The notes under the pieces: model-generated | What the model saw: the letters and a program-made list of their open reading frames with translations, nothing else | What the model was told of the DNA's origin: nothing | Databases searched by the model: none | NCBI GenBank assembly: GCA_947495295.1 | Contig: CANLYJ010000005.1 | Span: 62,001-126,000, forward strand | Direction of reading: 5' to 3' | Source of the DNA: an uncultured Paracoccaceae bacterium | GTDB lineage: Bacteria > Pseudomonadota > Alphaproteobacteria > Rhodobacterales > Rhodobacteraceae | DNA length: 64,000 nucleotides | Shown: piece after piece, positions 16,713 through 26,747 of the stretch | How positions within the stretch are numbered: the stretch's first letter is position 1 | Layout of the letters: each line of letters begins with the position of its first letter | Made by a program: the position numbers and the translations under genes

Positions 16713-19340
16713 TCAACCGTCCTCTAAAAGGTCCCGCAGTTCGTAAACCAGCTCCAACGCCGCCTTCGGCGTCAGCTCATCCGGCAGGACCGTCTTCAGC
16801 CGCTCCTCAACGTCGGATTCCTTTGTTTTTAAGGGCGTAGGGGCCGGTGTGGCGGAAAAAAGCGGCAGATCATCAATGATCGCCTTCTGGGCACCACCGC
16901 CCTCACGTTCCCCTTTTTCCAAGGCCTCCAAAACCACCTTGGCCCGTTCAACAACGACGGGTGGTAAACCAGCCAAACGGGCGACCTGCACGCCATAGCT
17001 GCGATCCGCCGTACCGCGTTTGACCTCATGCAGGAAAATCACATCACCATCCCATTCCTTCACAGAAACAGTAGCGTTTTCAACACCTTGCAGCTTCGCG
17101 GACAGGGCAGCCATCTCGTGATAATGCGTGGCAAACAGGGCGCGACAGCGGTTCACATCATGCAAATGTTCCAACGTGGCCCAGGCAATCGACAGCCCGT
17201 CATAGGTTGCCGTACCACGGCCAATCTCATCAAGAATAACCAGCGCCCGATCATCCGCTTGGTTCAAAATCGCCGCCGTTTCAACCATCTCAACCATGAA
17301 TGTGGACCGGCCTCGGGCAAGGTCATCGGATGCCCCGACGCGGCTGAAAATCTGGCTGACAATGCCGATATGCGCGGCTTCTGCCGGGACAAAACTGCCC
17401 ATCTGCGCTAAAATCGCCAGCAGCGCATTTTGCCGTAAAAACGTGGATTTACCCGCCATATTCGGCCCGGTCAGCAACCAGATCGGTGCTTCGGTCAGCC
17501 CGCAATCATTGGCAATGAACGGCGCGCCTTCTTTCTGCAAAGCAGCCTCAACAACCGGATGACGACCACCTGAAATTTCAAACGTGCGACTATCGTCGAT
17601 CTTGGGACGGGTCCAGTTTTCGGTGACCGCCAGATGCGCCATGGATGCTGCCAAATCAATCTCGGCCAGCGCCCGCGCCAGCGCGCCCAGCGGACCGGCC
17701 TCAGCCACGATTGCCTTTGTCAGGCTGGCATATAGCGTCTTCTCAATCTCCAACGCCCGACCGCCCGCATTCAAGATCCGGGTCTCTATTTCGGACAGCT
17801 CGACGGTCGTAAACCGCACCTGATTTGCCGTGGTTTGACGATGGATAAACCGGTCGTCAGCCATCATCTTTTCCGCATGGGTGGCGGTCGTTTCGATGAA
17901 GTAGCCCAGCACATTATTATGCTTGATTTTCAGTGATGTAACGCCGGACATCTCGACGTATTTCGCCTGCATTCCGGCGATGACCGACCGGCCTTCATCG
18001 CGCAATTTGCGCACCTCATCCAGCTCCGTTTCATAGCCGGGCGCGATGAACCCACCATCGCGCGCCAGCAATGGCGGCTCGGCGACCAAGGCGTCATCCA
18101 ACAGCCCCAGCAGGTCATCATGCCCGGTCAAATCGCGCACAGCATCTGCCAGCAAACCAGGCATCTCATCCGGCAAGACCCCCGCCAAAGCGAGAGCCTG
18201 CCCCAGCGTATTTCGAATGGCCGCCATATCCCTAGGTCCGCCTCGATCCAGCGCGAGACGTGACAAAGCGCGGTCCAGATCATAAACCCCGCGCAACTGA
18301 TCACGAATATCTTCCGTCAGCCCGTTCTGCTCAACCAGAAACGCGACCGCATCCTGACGACCGGCGATAACTGACAAGGTACAGGACGGGGACGCCAATC
18401 GCCGCTCCAACAGCCGCGCCCCTCCAGCGGTGACGGTCCGGTCAATGCAATGCAACAACGACCCTTGCCGTCCGCCCCCCGTAGCCTGCGTCAGTTCCAG
18501 CGATTTACGTGTCGCAGCATCGATTTGCATCGCTGCGGATTGCCCCTCCAGCACCGGCGGGCGCAGCAGGGGCAAGTTGCCTTTCTGCGTGATCTCCAGA
18601 TATTCGGCCACCGCAGACATGGCCGCTATCTCGGCCCGGCCAAAGCCGCCAAACGCATCCAGTGACCCAACTTTATATAATGAACACAAGCGTTTCTCGC
18701 CTGCGGTGCTATCAAACGCAGCGGCACCCAACGTGGTCAATGTGGCACCGGCCTCCGCGACGGTATCAGCCCAATCCGCCTCTGACCCATCCACAACGAT
18801 GACCTCTCGCGGGGTCAGTCGGGCCAGTTCAGGGCCCAAAGCGGCACCGGCACAAGGCATCACGTGAAACGCCCCGGTTGAGATATCGACCCAGGCCAGT
18901 GCGCCTTCATCACGGACCATATGAAAGGCCGCCAGAAAGTTATGGCGGCGGGCGTCCAGCAGCGAGTCCTCAGTCAACGTGCCGGGCGTCACCAGCCGCA
19001 CGACCTCGCGTTTCACAACAGCTTTATAGCCACGCTTTTTCGCCTCTGCCGGGCTTTCCATCTGTTCGCAGACAGCCACGCGAAACCCTTTGCGGATCAG
19101 GGTTAGAAAGTATCCCTCTGCGGCGTGATGGGGGACACCGCACATTGGAATGTCCTGATCGTCATGTTTGCCGCGTTTCGTCAGGGCGATATCCAGCGCC
19201 TCCGCCGCGGCTACCGCATCGTCGAAAAACATCTCGTAAAAATCGCCCATCCGGTAAAACAGCAAGGCATCCGGATACTGCGCTTTGATATCAAGATATT
19301 GCGCCATCATGGGCGTGACAGTGGCTTTTGTAGTGGTCAT
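16713..19340 (-). CDS. mutS: DNA mismatch repair protein MutS
   Basis: MutS recognises mispaired bases and starts mismatch repair. The 875-residue product has the mismatch-contacting F34-Y35-E36 in GDFYEMFFDD, the lever and clamp domains, Walker A TGPNMAGKST, Walker B ILDEIGRGTATYDGLSIAWA and the signature FATHYHEM. A C-terminal tail follows, ending VYELRDLLEDG. The length is standard. It is divergent from maeB with 123 bases between the starts and has no mutL nearby. Confidence 0.96.
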   Translation of the reverse strand: MTTTKATVTPMMAQYLDIKAQYPDALLFYRMGDFYEMFFDDAVAAAEALDIALTKRGKHDDQDIPMCGVPHHAAEGYFLTLIRKGFRVAVCEQMESPAEAKKRGYKAVVKREVVRLVTPGTLTEDSLLDARRHNFLAAFHMVRDEGALAWVDISTGAFHVMPCAGAALGPELARLTPREVIVVDGSEADWADTVAEAGATLTTLGAAAFDSTAGEKRLCSLYKVGSLDAFGGFGRAEIAAMSAVAEYLEITQKGNLPLLRPPVLEGQSAAMQIDAATRKSLELTQATGGGRQGSLLHCIDRTVTAGGARLLERRLASPSCTLSVIAGRQDAVAFLVEQNGLTEDIRDQLRGVYDLDRALSRLALDRGGPRDMAAIRNTLGQALALAGVLPDEMPGLLADAVRDLTGHDDLLGLLDDALVAEPPLLARDGGFIAPGYETELDEVRKLRDEGRSVIAGMQAKYVEMSGVTSLKIKHNNVLGYFIETTATHAEKMMADDRFIHRQTTANQVRFTTVELSEIETRILNAGGRALEIEKTLYASLTKAIVAEAGPLGALARALAEIDLAASMAHLAVTENWTRPKIDDSRTFEISGGRHPVVEAALQKEGAPFIANDCGLTEAPIWLLTGPNMAGKSTFLRQNALLAILAQMGSFVPAEAAHIGIVSQIFSRVGASDDLARGRSTFMVEMVETAAILNQADDRALVILDEIGRGTATYDGLSIAWATLEHLHDVNRCRALFATHYHEMAALSAKLQGVENATVSVKEWDGDVIFLHEVKRGTADRSYGVQVARLAGLPPVVVERAKVVLEALEKGEREGGGAQKAIIDDLPLFSATPAPTPLKTKESDVEERLKTVLPDELTPKAALELVYELRDLLEDG

Positions 19341-19463
19341 GCATCCCCCAGGATCATCAGCCGCACATTAGCAGGCCATGAAAGGCGCGAAACCCCGAAA
19401 TCAACCCGTTGCAGCCCCGTTCCAGAACCCGCTATGTCTTGTGGACTGAAACCGGGGGACAGC

Positions 19464-21719
19464 ATGCCAAAGAACAAACTCACGCGCGAAGACGCATTGC
19501 AATTCCACATGCAGCCCAGCCCCGGCAAATGGGAGATTCAGGCAACTGTCCCGATGACGACGCAACGCGACCTGTCGCTGGCCTATTCCCCCGGTGTAGC
19601 CATCCCGTGCGAGGAAATCGCGGCTGATCCATCAACCGCCTACGACTACACGAACAAAGGTAATCTGGTCGCTGTCATCTCGAATGGCACGGCGGTGCTT
19701 GGCCTTGGCAATCTGGGCGCGCTGGGCAGCAAGCCGGTGATGGAAGGGAAATCCGTTCTTTTCAAACGATTTGCTGATGTGAACTCCATTGATATCGAAT
19801 TGGACACAGAAGACCCTGACAAGTTCATCGAGGCCGTGCGCCTGATGGGCCCTACATTCGGTGGGATCAATCTGGAAGATATCAAAGCGCCTGAATGCTT
19901 CATCATTGAACAGACGCTGAAAGAGCAGATGAACATCCCCGTGTTCCACGATGATCAGCACGGGACAGCGGTGATTTGCGCGGCGGGTCTGCTAAACGCG
20001 CTGCATCTGTCTGGTAAGAAGATCGAAGATGTAAAGATTGTTCTGAACGGGGCCGGGGCCGCCGGGATCGCCTGTATTGAGTTGTTGAAATTCATGGGTG
20101 CGCGCCATGACAATTGCATCGTTTGCGACACCAAAGGCGTGATTTATCAGGGTCGTACCGAAGGTATGAACCAATGGAAATCCGGTCACGCGGTCGCCAC
20201 TGATCTGCGCACGCTGGAAGAGGCGATGAAAGATTGTGACGTGTTCCTTGGCGTATCTGCCAAAGGCGCGGTGACGCAGGCGATGGTGGAAAGCATGGCC
20301 CCGAACCCGGTCATTTTTGCCATGGCTAACCCTGACCCAGAGATTACGCCCGAGGATGCACATGCCGTCCGCGAGGACGCCATCGTTGCCACGGGTCGCA
20401 GCGATTATCCCAATCAGGTCAATAACGTCCTTGGGTTCCCCTATCTGTTCCGGGGTGCGCTGGATATTCACGCCCGCGCTATCAATGACGAGATGAAGAT
20501 CGCCTGCGCCGAAGCGCTCGCGGCACTTGCCCGCGAGGACGTACCGGACGAGGTTGCCATGGCTTATGGCAAGAAACTGACCTTTGGACGCGACTACATC
20601 ATTCCCACACCCTTTGACCCGCGTTTGATCCACCGCATTCCGACAGCGGTTGCCCAAGCCGGAATGAAAACCGGTGTCGCGCGGCGGCCAATCGTGGATA
20701 TGGACGCCTATGAACTGTCTCTCAAATCCCGGATGGATCCGACCCAATCTATCTTGCGCAGCCTGAATGCCCGTGCCCGCGCGAACCAATCAACATTGGT
20801 GTTTGCCGAAGGGGATGATCCGCGCGTTTTGCGGGCTGCCGTCCTGTATCAACGGTCCGGCATGGGCAAGGCGCTTGTCGTTGGGCGCGACGATGATGTG
20901 AAAGAAAAGCTGACCGCGGAAGGCCTGCCAGAAGCTTTTACAGAGCTGGAAATTGTCAACGCGGCCAATACACCGCATCTGGAAACATACAAGGACTTCC
21001 TGTACGAACGCTTGCAACGCAAAGGGTTTGACGCACAGGATGTCCACCGGATGGCCGCGCGTGACAGGCATGTTTTTGCGGCACTGATGCTGGCCCATGG
21101 CCATGCCGATGGGATGGTGACCGGGGCAACCCGTAAATCTGCGCATATCCTTGAACTGATTAACCATGTCTTTGATGCACAACCGCATGACGGCGCGGTT
21201 GGGGTCACGGCGGTCTTGCATAACGGGCGGATCGTTCTGATCTCTGACACGCTGGTGCATGAATGGCCTGACGAAGATGATCTGGCCGACATCGCTGAAC
21301 GGGGCGCTTCGGTGGCGCGTGCGCTGGGCTTGGAACCACGCGTGGCTTTCCTGTCATTCTCGACCTTCGGATATCCGGTGTCCGAGCGGGCGGAAAAGAT
21401 GCACAAGGCACCCAAGGTGCTGGACGCCCGCAAAGCCGATTTCGAATACGAGGGCGAAATGACGGTCGATGTGGCCTTGAACGCGCTGGCGCAGGAAAAC
21501 TATCCTTTCCAGCGGTTAACCGGCCCGGCAAATGTGCTGGTTGTGCCTGCCAGACACTCTGCCTCGATCTCGGTCAAGTTGATGCAGGAAATGGCCGGGG
21601 CCACGGTGATCGGGCCGATTCTGTCGGGGATTGGCAAACCGATCCAGGTCTGCTCAACCGTTTCAACGGTCAACGATATCCTGAACATGGCCGTTATTGC
21701 AGCCTGTAAGGTGGACTGA
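19464..21719 (+). CDS. maeB: NADP-dependent malic enzyme with C-terminal phosphotransacetylase-like domain
   Basis: MaeB decarboxylates malate to pyruvate and makes NADPH. The 751-residue product has the malic domain (about 1-165, SLAYSPGVAIPCEEI, VFHDDQHGTAV), the NAD-binding domain (VLNGAGAAGIACIELL) and, from about residue 430, a phosphotransacetylase-like domain (FAEGDDPRVLRAAV, ending with STVNDILNMAVIAA), which is regulatory in MaeB. ATG 19464 is preferred: GGGGGA precedes it and MPKNKLTREDALQFH is the expected N-terminus, although the frame is open back to 19125 over mutS. Its stop overlaps the next start by one base. Confidence 0.95.
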   Translation: MPKNKLTREDALQFHMQPSPGKWEIQATVPMTTQRDLSLAYSPGVAIPCEEIAADPSTAYDYTNKGNLVAVISNGTAVLGLGNLGALGSKPVMEGKSVLFKRFADVNSIDIELDTEDPDKFIEAVRLMGPTFGGINLEDIKAPECFIIEQTLKEQMNIPVFHDDQHGTAVICAAGLLNALHLSGKKIEDVKIVLNGAGAAGIACIELLKFMGARHDNCIVCDTKGVIYQGRTEGMNQWKSGHAVATDLRTLEEAMKDCDVFLGVSAKGAVTQAMVESMAPNPVIFAMANPDPEITPEDAHAVREDAIVATGRSDYPNQVNNVLGFPYLFRGALDIHARAINDEMKIACAEALAALAREDVPDEVAMAYGKKLTFGRDYIIPTPFDPRLIHRIPTAVAQAGMKTGVARRPIVDMDAYELSLKSRMDPTQSILRSLNARARANQSTLVFAEGDDPRVLRAAVLYQRSGMGKALVVGRDDDVKEKLTAEGLPEAFTELEIVNAANTPHLETYKDFLYERLQRKGFDAQDVHRMAARDRHVFAALMLAHGHADGMVTGATRKSAHILELINHVFDAQPHDGAVGVTAVLHNGRIVLISDTLVHEWPDEDDLADIAERGASVARALGLEPRVAFLSFSTFGYPVSERAEKMHKAPKVLDARKADFEYEGEMTVDVALNALAQENYPFQRLTGPANVLVVPARHSASISVKLMQEMAGATVIGPILSGIGKPIQVCSTVSTVNDILNMAVIAACKVD

Positions 21720-22585
21720 TGGCGATCTGGAATCTCGGCTCTATCAATGCCGATCTGGTTTATGCGGTCCCGCATATCCCCGCGCCCGGTGAAACGCTTA
21801 GCTCGACAGGCAGGCAGACGTTTTTGGGCGGCAAAGGTGCGAATATGTCGGTTGCGGCCGCACGGGCGGCGGCACATGTGAACCATATCGGGGCTGTCGG
21901 CAGCGACGGGCGCTGGGCGGTGGAACGCCTGCTGGAATATGGTGTTGATACGCGCAATATCGCAGAGGTTGATACCGAAACGGCCCAAGCGATCATTATG
22001 GTTGATGCCGAAGGTGAGAATGCGATCCTGTTGCATCCCGGTGCAAATGCAGAGATTCCGCAAGCCACCTTGCAAACCGCCATGGCAGAGGCCCAGACCG
22101 GTGATTGGCTGGTGATCCAGAACGAAACAAATCTGCAACGGACTGCCGCCGCGTTGGGCAAAAAAATGGGGTTGCAAGTCGCCTATGCCGCCGCCCCCTT
22201 TGATGCCGAACGGGTGATGGCCGTTCTACCGCATCTTGATTTCCTGATCCTGAACGCGGTCGAGGCAGAGCAGTTAAAACAGGCAACCGGTCAGTCGCCC
22301 AAGGACCTGCCTGTGCGTGACGTGATCGTAACTCTGGGTGCCGATGGGGCCGATTGGTATAACGCGCGCGAAAAGGAGCATTTCGCGGCGATCAAAGTGC
22401 AACCTGTTGATACCACCGGTGCTGGTGACACGTTTACCGGCTACGTCCTTGCGGGGCTTGATCGGGGAATGCCCATGGGCCAGGCCATCGCCCAGGCCAC
22501 CAAGGCCGGGGCATTGATGGTGACCCGTCACGGCACGGCGGATGTGATCCCCGATCTGTCAGAGGTGCAGAATTTTCACTTCTGA
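21719..22585 (+). CDS. rbsK: PfkB-family carbohydrate kinase, ribokinase-like
   Basis: The 288-residue product has the two PfkB signatures: [16 protein letters not shown] near residue 39 and [16 protein letters not shown] near residue 230, with N-terminal [12 protein letters not shown]. These fit ribokinase best (D-ribose to ribose 5-phosphate), but the sugar cannot be proved from sequence. The start overlaps the maeB stop by one base (TGATG), so translation is probably coupled. No ribose transporter is nearby. The 3' end overlaps the convergent msrA by 10 bases. Confidence 0.82.
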   Translation: MAIWNLGSINADLVYAVPHIPAPGETLSSTGRQTFLGGKGANMSVAAARAAAHVNHIGAVGSDGRWAVERLLEYGVDTRNIAEVDTETAQAIIMVDAEGENAILLHPGANAEIPQATLQTAMAEAQTGDWLVIQNETNLQRTAAALGKKMGLQVAYAAAPFDAERVMAVLPHLDFLILNAVEAEQLKQATGQSPKDLPVRDVIVTLGADGADWYNAREKEHFAAIKVQPVDTTGAGDTFTGYVLAGLDRGMPMGQAIAQATKAGALMVTRHGTADVIPDLSEVQNFHF

Positions 22586-23208
22586 GCAAAGGGCGCCGCA
22601 TCACCCCAAAGCGCCAGCACCCGCGCATCCCGACCACAGGATTCGCGATAAAACGCATAGGCGTCGCTTTGTTTCTTTGGGCCACGCCGGGTCAGGATCG
22701 TGGATGTGCCGCGATAGTAATCCTGATGATAGGCTTCAGCTTCGTAAAACGTGGCTTCGTCCAAAATCGGGGTTACAATCGTCTGACCAAGGGCTTGCTG
22801 TGCTGTGGCCTTTGCTGCCTCTGCAACGGCGCGCTCTTCGGGGTCCGATGTGAAAATGGCGGTCCGATAGCTTTCACCCCGGTCACAAAACTGGCCACCG
22901 GCATCTGTTGGGTCAACAGACCGGAAAAACGCATGCAATATCTGCGCATAGCTGACCACATCCGCGTCATATGTGATTTCAACGGCTTCATAATGGCCCG
23001 ATCCACGAAGCGTTTTATAGGTCGGGTTGACGGTGGTCCCACCGGTATAGCCTGAGACAACGTCGCTTACGCCCGTAACTTTCTCAAAATCGCTTTCGAT
23101 ACACCAGAAACATCCCCCAGCAAGAATGGCGGTTTGAATATCCTCGGCGGCGGCCATCTGGCCGATAGGCAGCAAGGCAAGCGCTGCAATAACAGGTTTC
23201 AACATCAC
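22576..23208 (-). CDS. msrA: Peptide-methionine (S)-S-oxide reductase MsrA, exported form
   Basis: MsrA reduces methionine S-sulfoxide in proteins. The 210-residue product has the catalytic [14 protein letters not shown] and GYTGG, and begins with a hydrophobic signal peptide (about 1-21, ending AAAE), so it probably acts in the periplasm. A good AGGAG ribosome site precedes the ATG at 23208. There is no msrB fusion or neighbour. It overlaps the end of the PfkB kinase gene tail-to-tail. Confidence 0.92.
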   Translation of the reverse strand: MMLKPVIAALALLPIGQMAAAEDIQTAILAGGCFWCIESDFEKVTGVSDVVSGYTGGTTVNPTYKTLRGSGHYEAVEITYDADVVSYAQILHAFFRSVDPTDAGGQFCDRGESYRTAIFTSDPEERAVAEAAKATAQQALGQTIVTPILDEATFYEAEAYHQDYYRGTSTILTRRGPKKQSDAYAFYRESCGRDARVLALWGDAAPFAQK

Positions 23209-23339
23209 AAAATCTCCTTCGCTGATACCCTTTCAACCTTTCATCGCAGCACGCAATCATCCTGAACCCAACTCACGCGCTGTTTACTGCTTGGAACATT
23301 AGAAACTCTGTCCTAGCGTGCCCCAAAACGGAGGACAAA

Positions 23340-24239
23340 ATGAGCGACGTGACCACCCATCAGGCAGAGGAAGACGCCCGCAACGACAGCATCCTGATCT
23401 ATCTTGATGGGCGGATTGTGCCAAAGGCTGACGCAATGGTCAGCGTCTATGATAGCGGCTTCATGCTGGGCGATGGCGTCTGGGAAGGGCTACGGCTTTA
23501 CGATGGTAAATGGGCGTTCATGGACGAACATATCGACCGCTTGTTCGAAGCCGCAAAAGCCATCGATCTGGATATTGGCATGGATCGCGATGGGGTTGTA
23601 CAGGCACTGTTGGCAACCCAAGAAGCCAACAAGATGACCACCGATGCCCATGCAAGGCTGATGGTGACACGCGGGATCAAGACGCGACCGTTTCAGCATC
23701 CCAGCCTGTCGCAGCAAGGGCCGACCTTCGTGATCATCATGGAACATTCGCAACCGAAAATCCCCCGTCCGATCACGCTGGCGACTGTCCCACATCAACG
23801 CGGACTGCCAATGACCCAAGATCCAAAATTGAACAGCCATTCGAAGCTGAATTGCATCCTCGCCTGTATCGCCGCGCAGAAGGCGGGCGCGGATGAGGCG
23901 CTGATGCTGGATGTGCATGGCTTCGTGAACACGACCAACGCCTGCAACTTTTTTATCGTGAAAAACGGTGCGGTTTGGACCTCTACCGGGGACTACTGCA
24001 TGAACGGGATCACCCGGCAAAAGGTCATTGATCTGTGCCGGGCCAATGACATCCCTGTTCACGAGCGAAACTACAGTCTGGTTGATACCTATTCCGCGGA
24101 TGAGGCATTCCTGACGGGTACATTTGGCGCGCAAACCCCCGTCAGCACCATCGACGGACGGATGATTGGCACCGGCGAGTTGGGCCCGATGACGAAGCGC
24201 TTGCGTGGCCTATACAAAAAATTGGTGGATCAATCATGA
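23340..24239 (+). CDS. Class IV PLP-dependent aminotransferase (BCAT/D-amino acid transaminase-like)
   Basis: The 299-residue product has the fold-type IV pattern: YLDGRIVPKADAMVSVYD and GFMLGDGVWEGLRLYDG at the N-terminus, the probable PLP lysine in NSHSKLNCILACIAA, and DEALMLDVHGFVNTTNACNFF with the GFVNTTNACNFFIV block typical of this superfamily. Substrate could be a branched-chain or D-amino acid, or aminodeoxychorismate. GGAGG is well placed before the ATG. It overlaps the next gene by four bases (ATGA); that pairing probably matters for function. Confidence 0.85.
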   Translation: MSDVTTHQAEEDARNDSILIYLDGRIVPKADAMVSVYDSGFMLGDGVWEGLRLYDGKWAFMDEHIDRLFEAAKAIDLDIGMDRDGVVQALLATQEANKMTTDAHARLMVTRGIKTRPFQHPSLSQQGPTFVIIMEHSQPKIPRPITLATVPHQRGLPMTQDPKLNSHSKLNCILACIAAQKAGADEALMLDVHGFVNTTNACNFFIVKNGAVWTSTGDYCMNGITRQKVIDLCRANDIPVHERNYSLVDTYSADEAFLTGTFGAQTPVSTIDGRMIGTGELGPMTKRLRGLYKKLVDQS

Positions 24240-24931
24240 GAATTGCAATGTGGTCGGGGCCGCGCAACCTGTCGACGGCGATGATGTATGCCTTTGGCAA
24301 CCGAGATGACTTTGCCGTCTGGGATGAACCGTTTTATGCGCCCTACCTTGCGGCCACGGGTCTGGATCACCCAATGAAGGACGCAATTATCGCAGCTCAT
24401 GAAACGGACCCGCAGATCGTCGCCCGGCGCTGCGCTGGACCAATTCCTGAAGGGAAGCAGCATTTCTATATGAAACAGATGCCGCATCACATGATTGACG
24501 GCATGCCGTTGGATTGGGCGCAGGACTGCGTCCATGTCCACCTGATCCGGCATCCTGCGCGGGTCATGGCCAGCTACGGGGCCAAGCGGGACGAGATGAC
24601 ATTGGAAGATATCGGTTTCCCGCAACAGGCAGCACTTTATGAAAAGTTGGGTGGCGTTGTCATCGACAGCGCCGATATACGCGCCAACCCAGAAGACATG
24701 CTGCGCAAACTCTGTGCCGCCATCAATCTGGACTATGACCCCGCCATGCTGTCTTGGCCCGCCGGACGGCACCCACAGGATGGGGTCTGGGCAGATCATT
24801 GGTATGGGGCGGTGCATAAAAGCACGGGATTTGCCGGGGCAGAGGGGCCGCTGCCTAAATTGACGGAAAATCAGGACATATTGGCGAAGGCCTTGCCGAT
24901 GTACCAGTTTCTGGAAGCGAAAAAGCTCTAA
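24236..24931 (+). CDS. Sulfotransferase-like P-loop protein
   Basis: The 231-residue product starts MRIAMWSGPRNLSTAMMYAF, resembling the 5'-phosphosulfate-binding loop of sulfotransferases, followed by WDEPFYAPYL and a later HLIRHPARVMASY like the 3'-phosphate-binding motif. It is coupled to the preceding aminotransferase by an ATGA overlap. In plants the two domains are fused in branched-chain aminotransferase-like proteins, which supports joint action, but the reaction is not known to me. Its stop shares CTAA with the convergent acetyltransferase stop. Confidence 0.72.
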   Translation: MRIAMWSGPRNLSTAMMYAFGNRDDFAVWDEPFYAPYLAATGLDHPMKDAIIAAHETDPQIVARRCAGPIPEGKQHFYMKQMPHHMIDGMPLDWAQDCVHVHLIRHPARVMASYGAKRDEMTLEDIGFPQQAALYEKLGGVVIDSADIRANPEDMLRKLCAAINLDYDPAMLSWPAGRHPQDGVWADHWYGAVHKSTGFAGAEGPLPKLTENQDILAKALPMYQFLEAKKL

Positions 24932-25389
24932 AGAACCTTTTCCAACTGCACTTCACCGTCGGATTGCTTGCCGGTGAGTGCGTATCCCAGAGCCTTGTAG
25001 AAATCGATAGCAGCGGTGTTGCTTTCTACTGCTTGCACCTGAACGACACGGCAGCCACGCTGGCGCGCCCAGTCTTCGGAAAAGGCCATTGCCGCAGTGC
25101 CATATCCCTTGCCCTGCGCATCCTGACCGATCAAAAGACGCCAGATATGGGCGCCGTCGGGCGCATCGATCTCGCTCCGGTCCTCATGTTCTGACATATC
25201 GATCAGGGCCAATAATCCGACACGTCGATCGTCATCCCAGATGCAGAAATCATAAGCGCCCGTTTCGAACCGCGCTTGCGCAATGGTAACAGCGTTGGGG
25301 GCGACGAAATCATCCTGATCTGCGCGCACCGTCACTTTGTGCAGCGGCCCAACATCATCCATCGTGATCGGGCGCAGTTCGGTTGGCAT
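24928..25389 (-). CDS. GNAT family N-acetyltransferase
   Basis: The 153-residue product has the GNAT core: RLLIGQDAQGKGYGTAAM with the acetyl-CoA loop Q-x-x-G-x-G/A, then VQVQAVESNTAAIDFYKALGY. The substrate is unknown; similar small proteins act on polyamines or protein N-termini. It starts three bases after the argG stop, so it is probably cotranscribed with argG. The 3' end overlaps the sulfotransferase-like gene by four bases. Confidence 0.82.
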   Translation of the reverse strand: MPTELRPITMDDVGPLHKVTVRADQDDFVAPNAVTIAQARFETGAYDFCIWDDDRRVGLLALIDMSEHEDRSEIDAPDGAHIWRLLIGQDAQGKGYGTAAMAFSEDWARQRGCRVVQVQAVESNTAAIDFYKALGYALTGKQSDGEVQLEKVL

Positions 25390-25392
25390 GGC

Positions 25393-26613
25393 TTACCCCT
25401 TTGTGCGGCGGTTCCTTGCAGCGAGCAGTTTCAGCCGCAATGCGTTCAACTGGATGAAACCTTGCGCGTCGGTCTGGTCATAAGCGCCCATGTCATCCTC
25501 GAATGTCACATGTTCTTCGGAATAGAGCGTTTCATCTGACCAGCGGGCTACCGTGGTGCAGGACCCTTTATACAGCTTCACGCGGACAGTGCCGGAAACA
25601 TGTTCCTGGCTTTTGTCGATCAAGGCCTGCAGCATTTCGCGTTCGGGTGAGAACCAGAAACCATTATAAATCAGCTCTGCATAGCGTGGCATGATGCTGT
25701 CTTTCAGGTGGCCCGCACCACTATCCAGCGTGATCTGCTCGATCCCGCGATGCGCCTCTAGCAATACTGTCCCACCGGGTGTTTCATAGATGCCGCGGGA
25801 TTTCATCCCGATGAACCGGTTTTCGACCAGATCAAGACGACCCACGCCATGCTTGCCGCCCAATTCGTTCAGCTTGGTCAGGATCGTGGCAGGCGACATC
25901 GCCTCACCGTTGATCGCGACCGCATCACCTTTTTCAAAGGTTATTTCGACCATTTCGGCGGTGTCGGGCGCCTCTTCTGGCGACACGGTGCGCTGATAAA
26001 CATGCTCCGGTGCTTCCTCGGCCGGGTCTTCAAGTATTTTGCCTTCGGACGAGGTGTGCAGCAGGTTGGCATCCACGCTGAACGGGGCCTCGCCGCGCTT
26101 GTCCTTGGCGATTGGGATTTGATGCTTTTCGGCAAAGTCGATCAACTTGGTCCGGCTGCCCAAATCCCATTCGCGCCATGGTGCAACCACGGCGATTTCG
26201 GGGTTCAGCGCATAGGCGGCCAGTTCAAACCGGATCTGATCATTACCCTTGCCTGTCGCACCATGGGAAATCGCATCGGCCCCTTCGGCGGCTGCAATCT
26301 CAACCAGACGTTTGGAAATCAAAGGGCGGGCAATGGATGTGCCCAGCAGATACAGGCCTTCATAAAGCGCGTTGGCGCGGAACATCGGGAACACGAAATC
26401 ACGCACGAACTCTTCGCGCAGATCTTCGATATAGATGTTGGTGGCACCCATCATTTCGGCCTTGGCGCGGGCAGGCTCCAGCTCTTCACCCTGGCCCAGA
26501 TCGGCGGTGAAGGTCACGACCTCACAACCATATTCGGTCTGCAACCACTTCAGGATGATCGAGGTATCAAGCCCGCCAGAATAGGCGAGAACGACTTTCT
26601 TCGGAGCAGTCAT
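25393..26613 (-). CDS. argG: Argininosuccinate synthase
   Basis: ArgG joins citrulline and aspartate using ATP in arginine synthesis. The 406-residue product starts [20 protein letters not shown], containing the ATP pyrophosphatase loop YSGGLDTS, then [16 protein letters not shown], the citrulline/aspartate region and [13 protein letters not shown]. The ATG at 26613 places the loop at the usual position near residue 11; a longer frame upstream has no family similarity. The downstream GNAT gene seems to share its transcript. Confidence 0.96.
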   Translation of the reverse strand: MTAPKKVVLAYSGGLDTSIILKWLQTEYGCEVVTFTADLGQGEELEPARAKAEMMGATNIYIEDLREEFVRDFVFPMFRANALYEGLYLLGTSIARPLISKRLVEIAAAEGADAISHGATGKGNDQIRFELAAYALNPEIAVVAPWREWDLGSRTKLIDFAEKHQIPIAKDKRGEAPFSVDANLLHTSSEGKILEDPAEEAPEHVYQRTVSPEEAPDTAEMVEITFEKGDAVAINGEAMSPATILTKLNELGGKHGVGRLDLVENRFIGMKSRGIYETPGGTVLLEAHRGIEQITLDSGAGHLKDSIMPRYAELIYNGFWFSPEREMLQALIDKSQEHVSGTVRVKLYKGSCTTVARWSDETLYSEEHVTFEDDMGAYDQTDAQGFIQLNALRLKLLAARNRRTKG

Positions 26614-26747
26614 GCGGAGGGCCTTTGCATCAGATGTATCTGAAAACGCGCGATAGCCGTTTTCGCAAGGCAGGGCAAGGATAGGGGCGTTGACGGTGCG
26701 GTCGGACCGTGCAAGCAAAGCGGGAATACAACTCAAAGAGGCTCCTC

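Noticed and set aside
18856..18871. parS-like sequence inside mutS
   Set aside because: GGCATCACGTGAAACG keeps the TCACGTGA core but matches the full site at only 12 of 16 positions, so it is probably coincidental.
19992..20789. Open frame of about 265 codons opposite maeB
   Set aside because: Antisense to the conserved malic enzyme, with no motif of its own.
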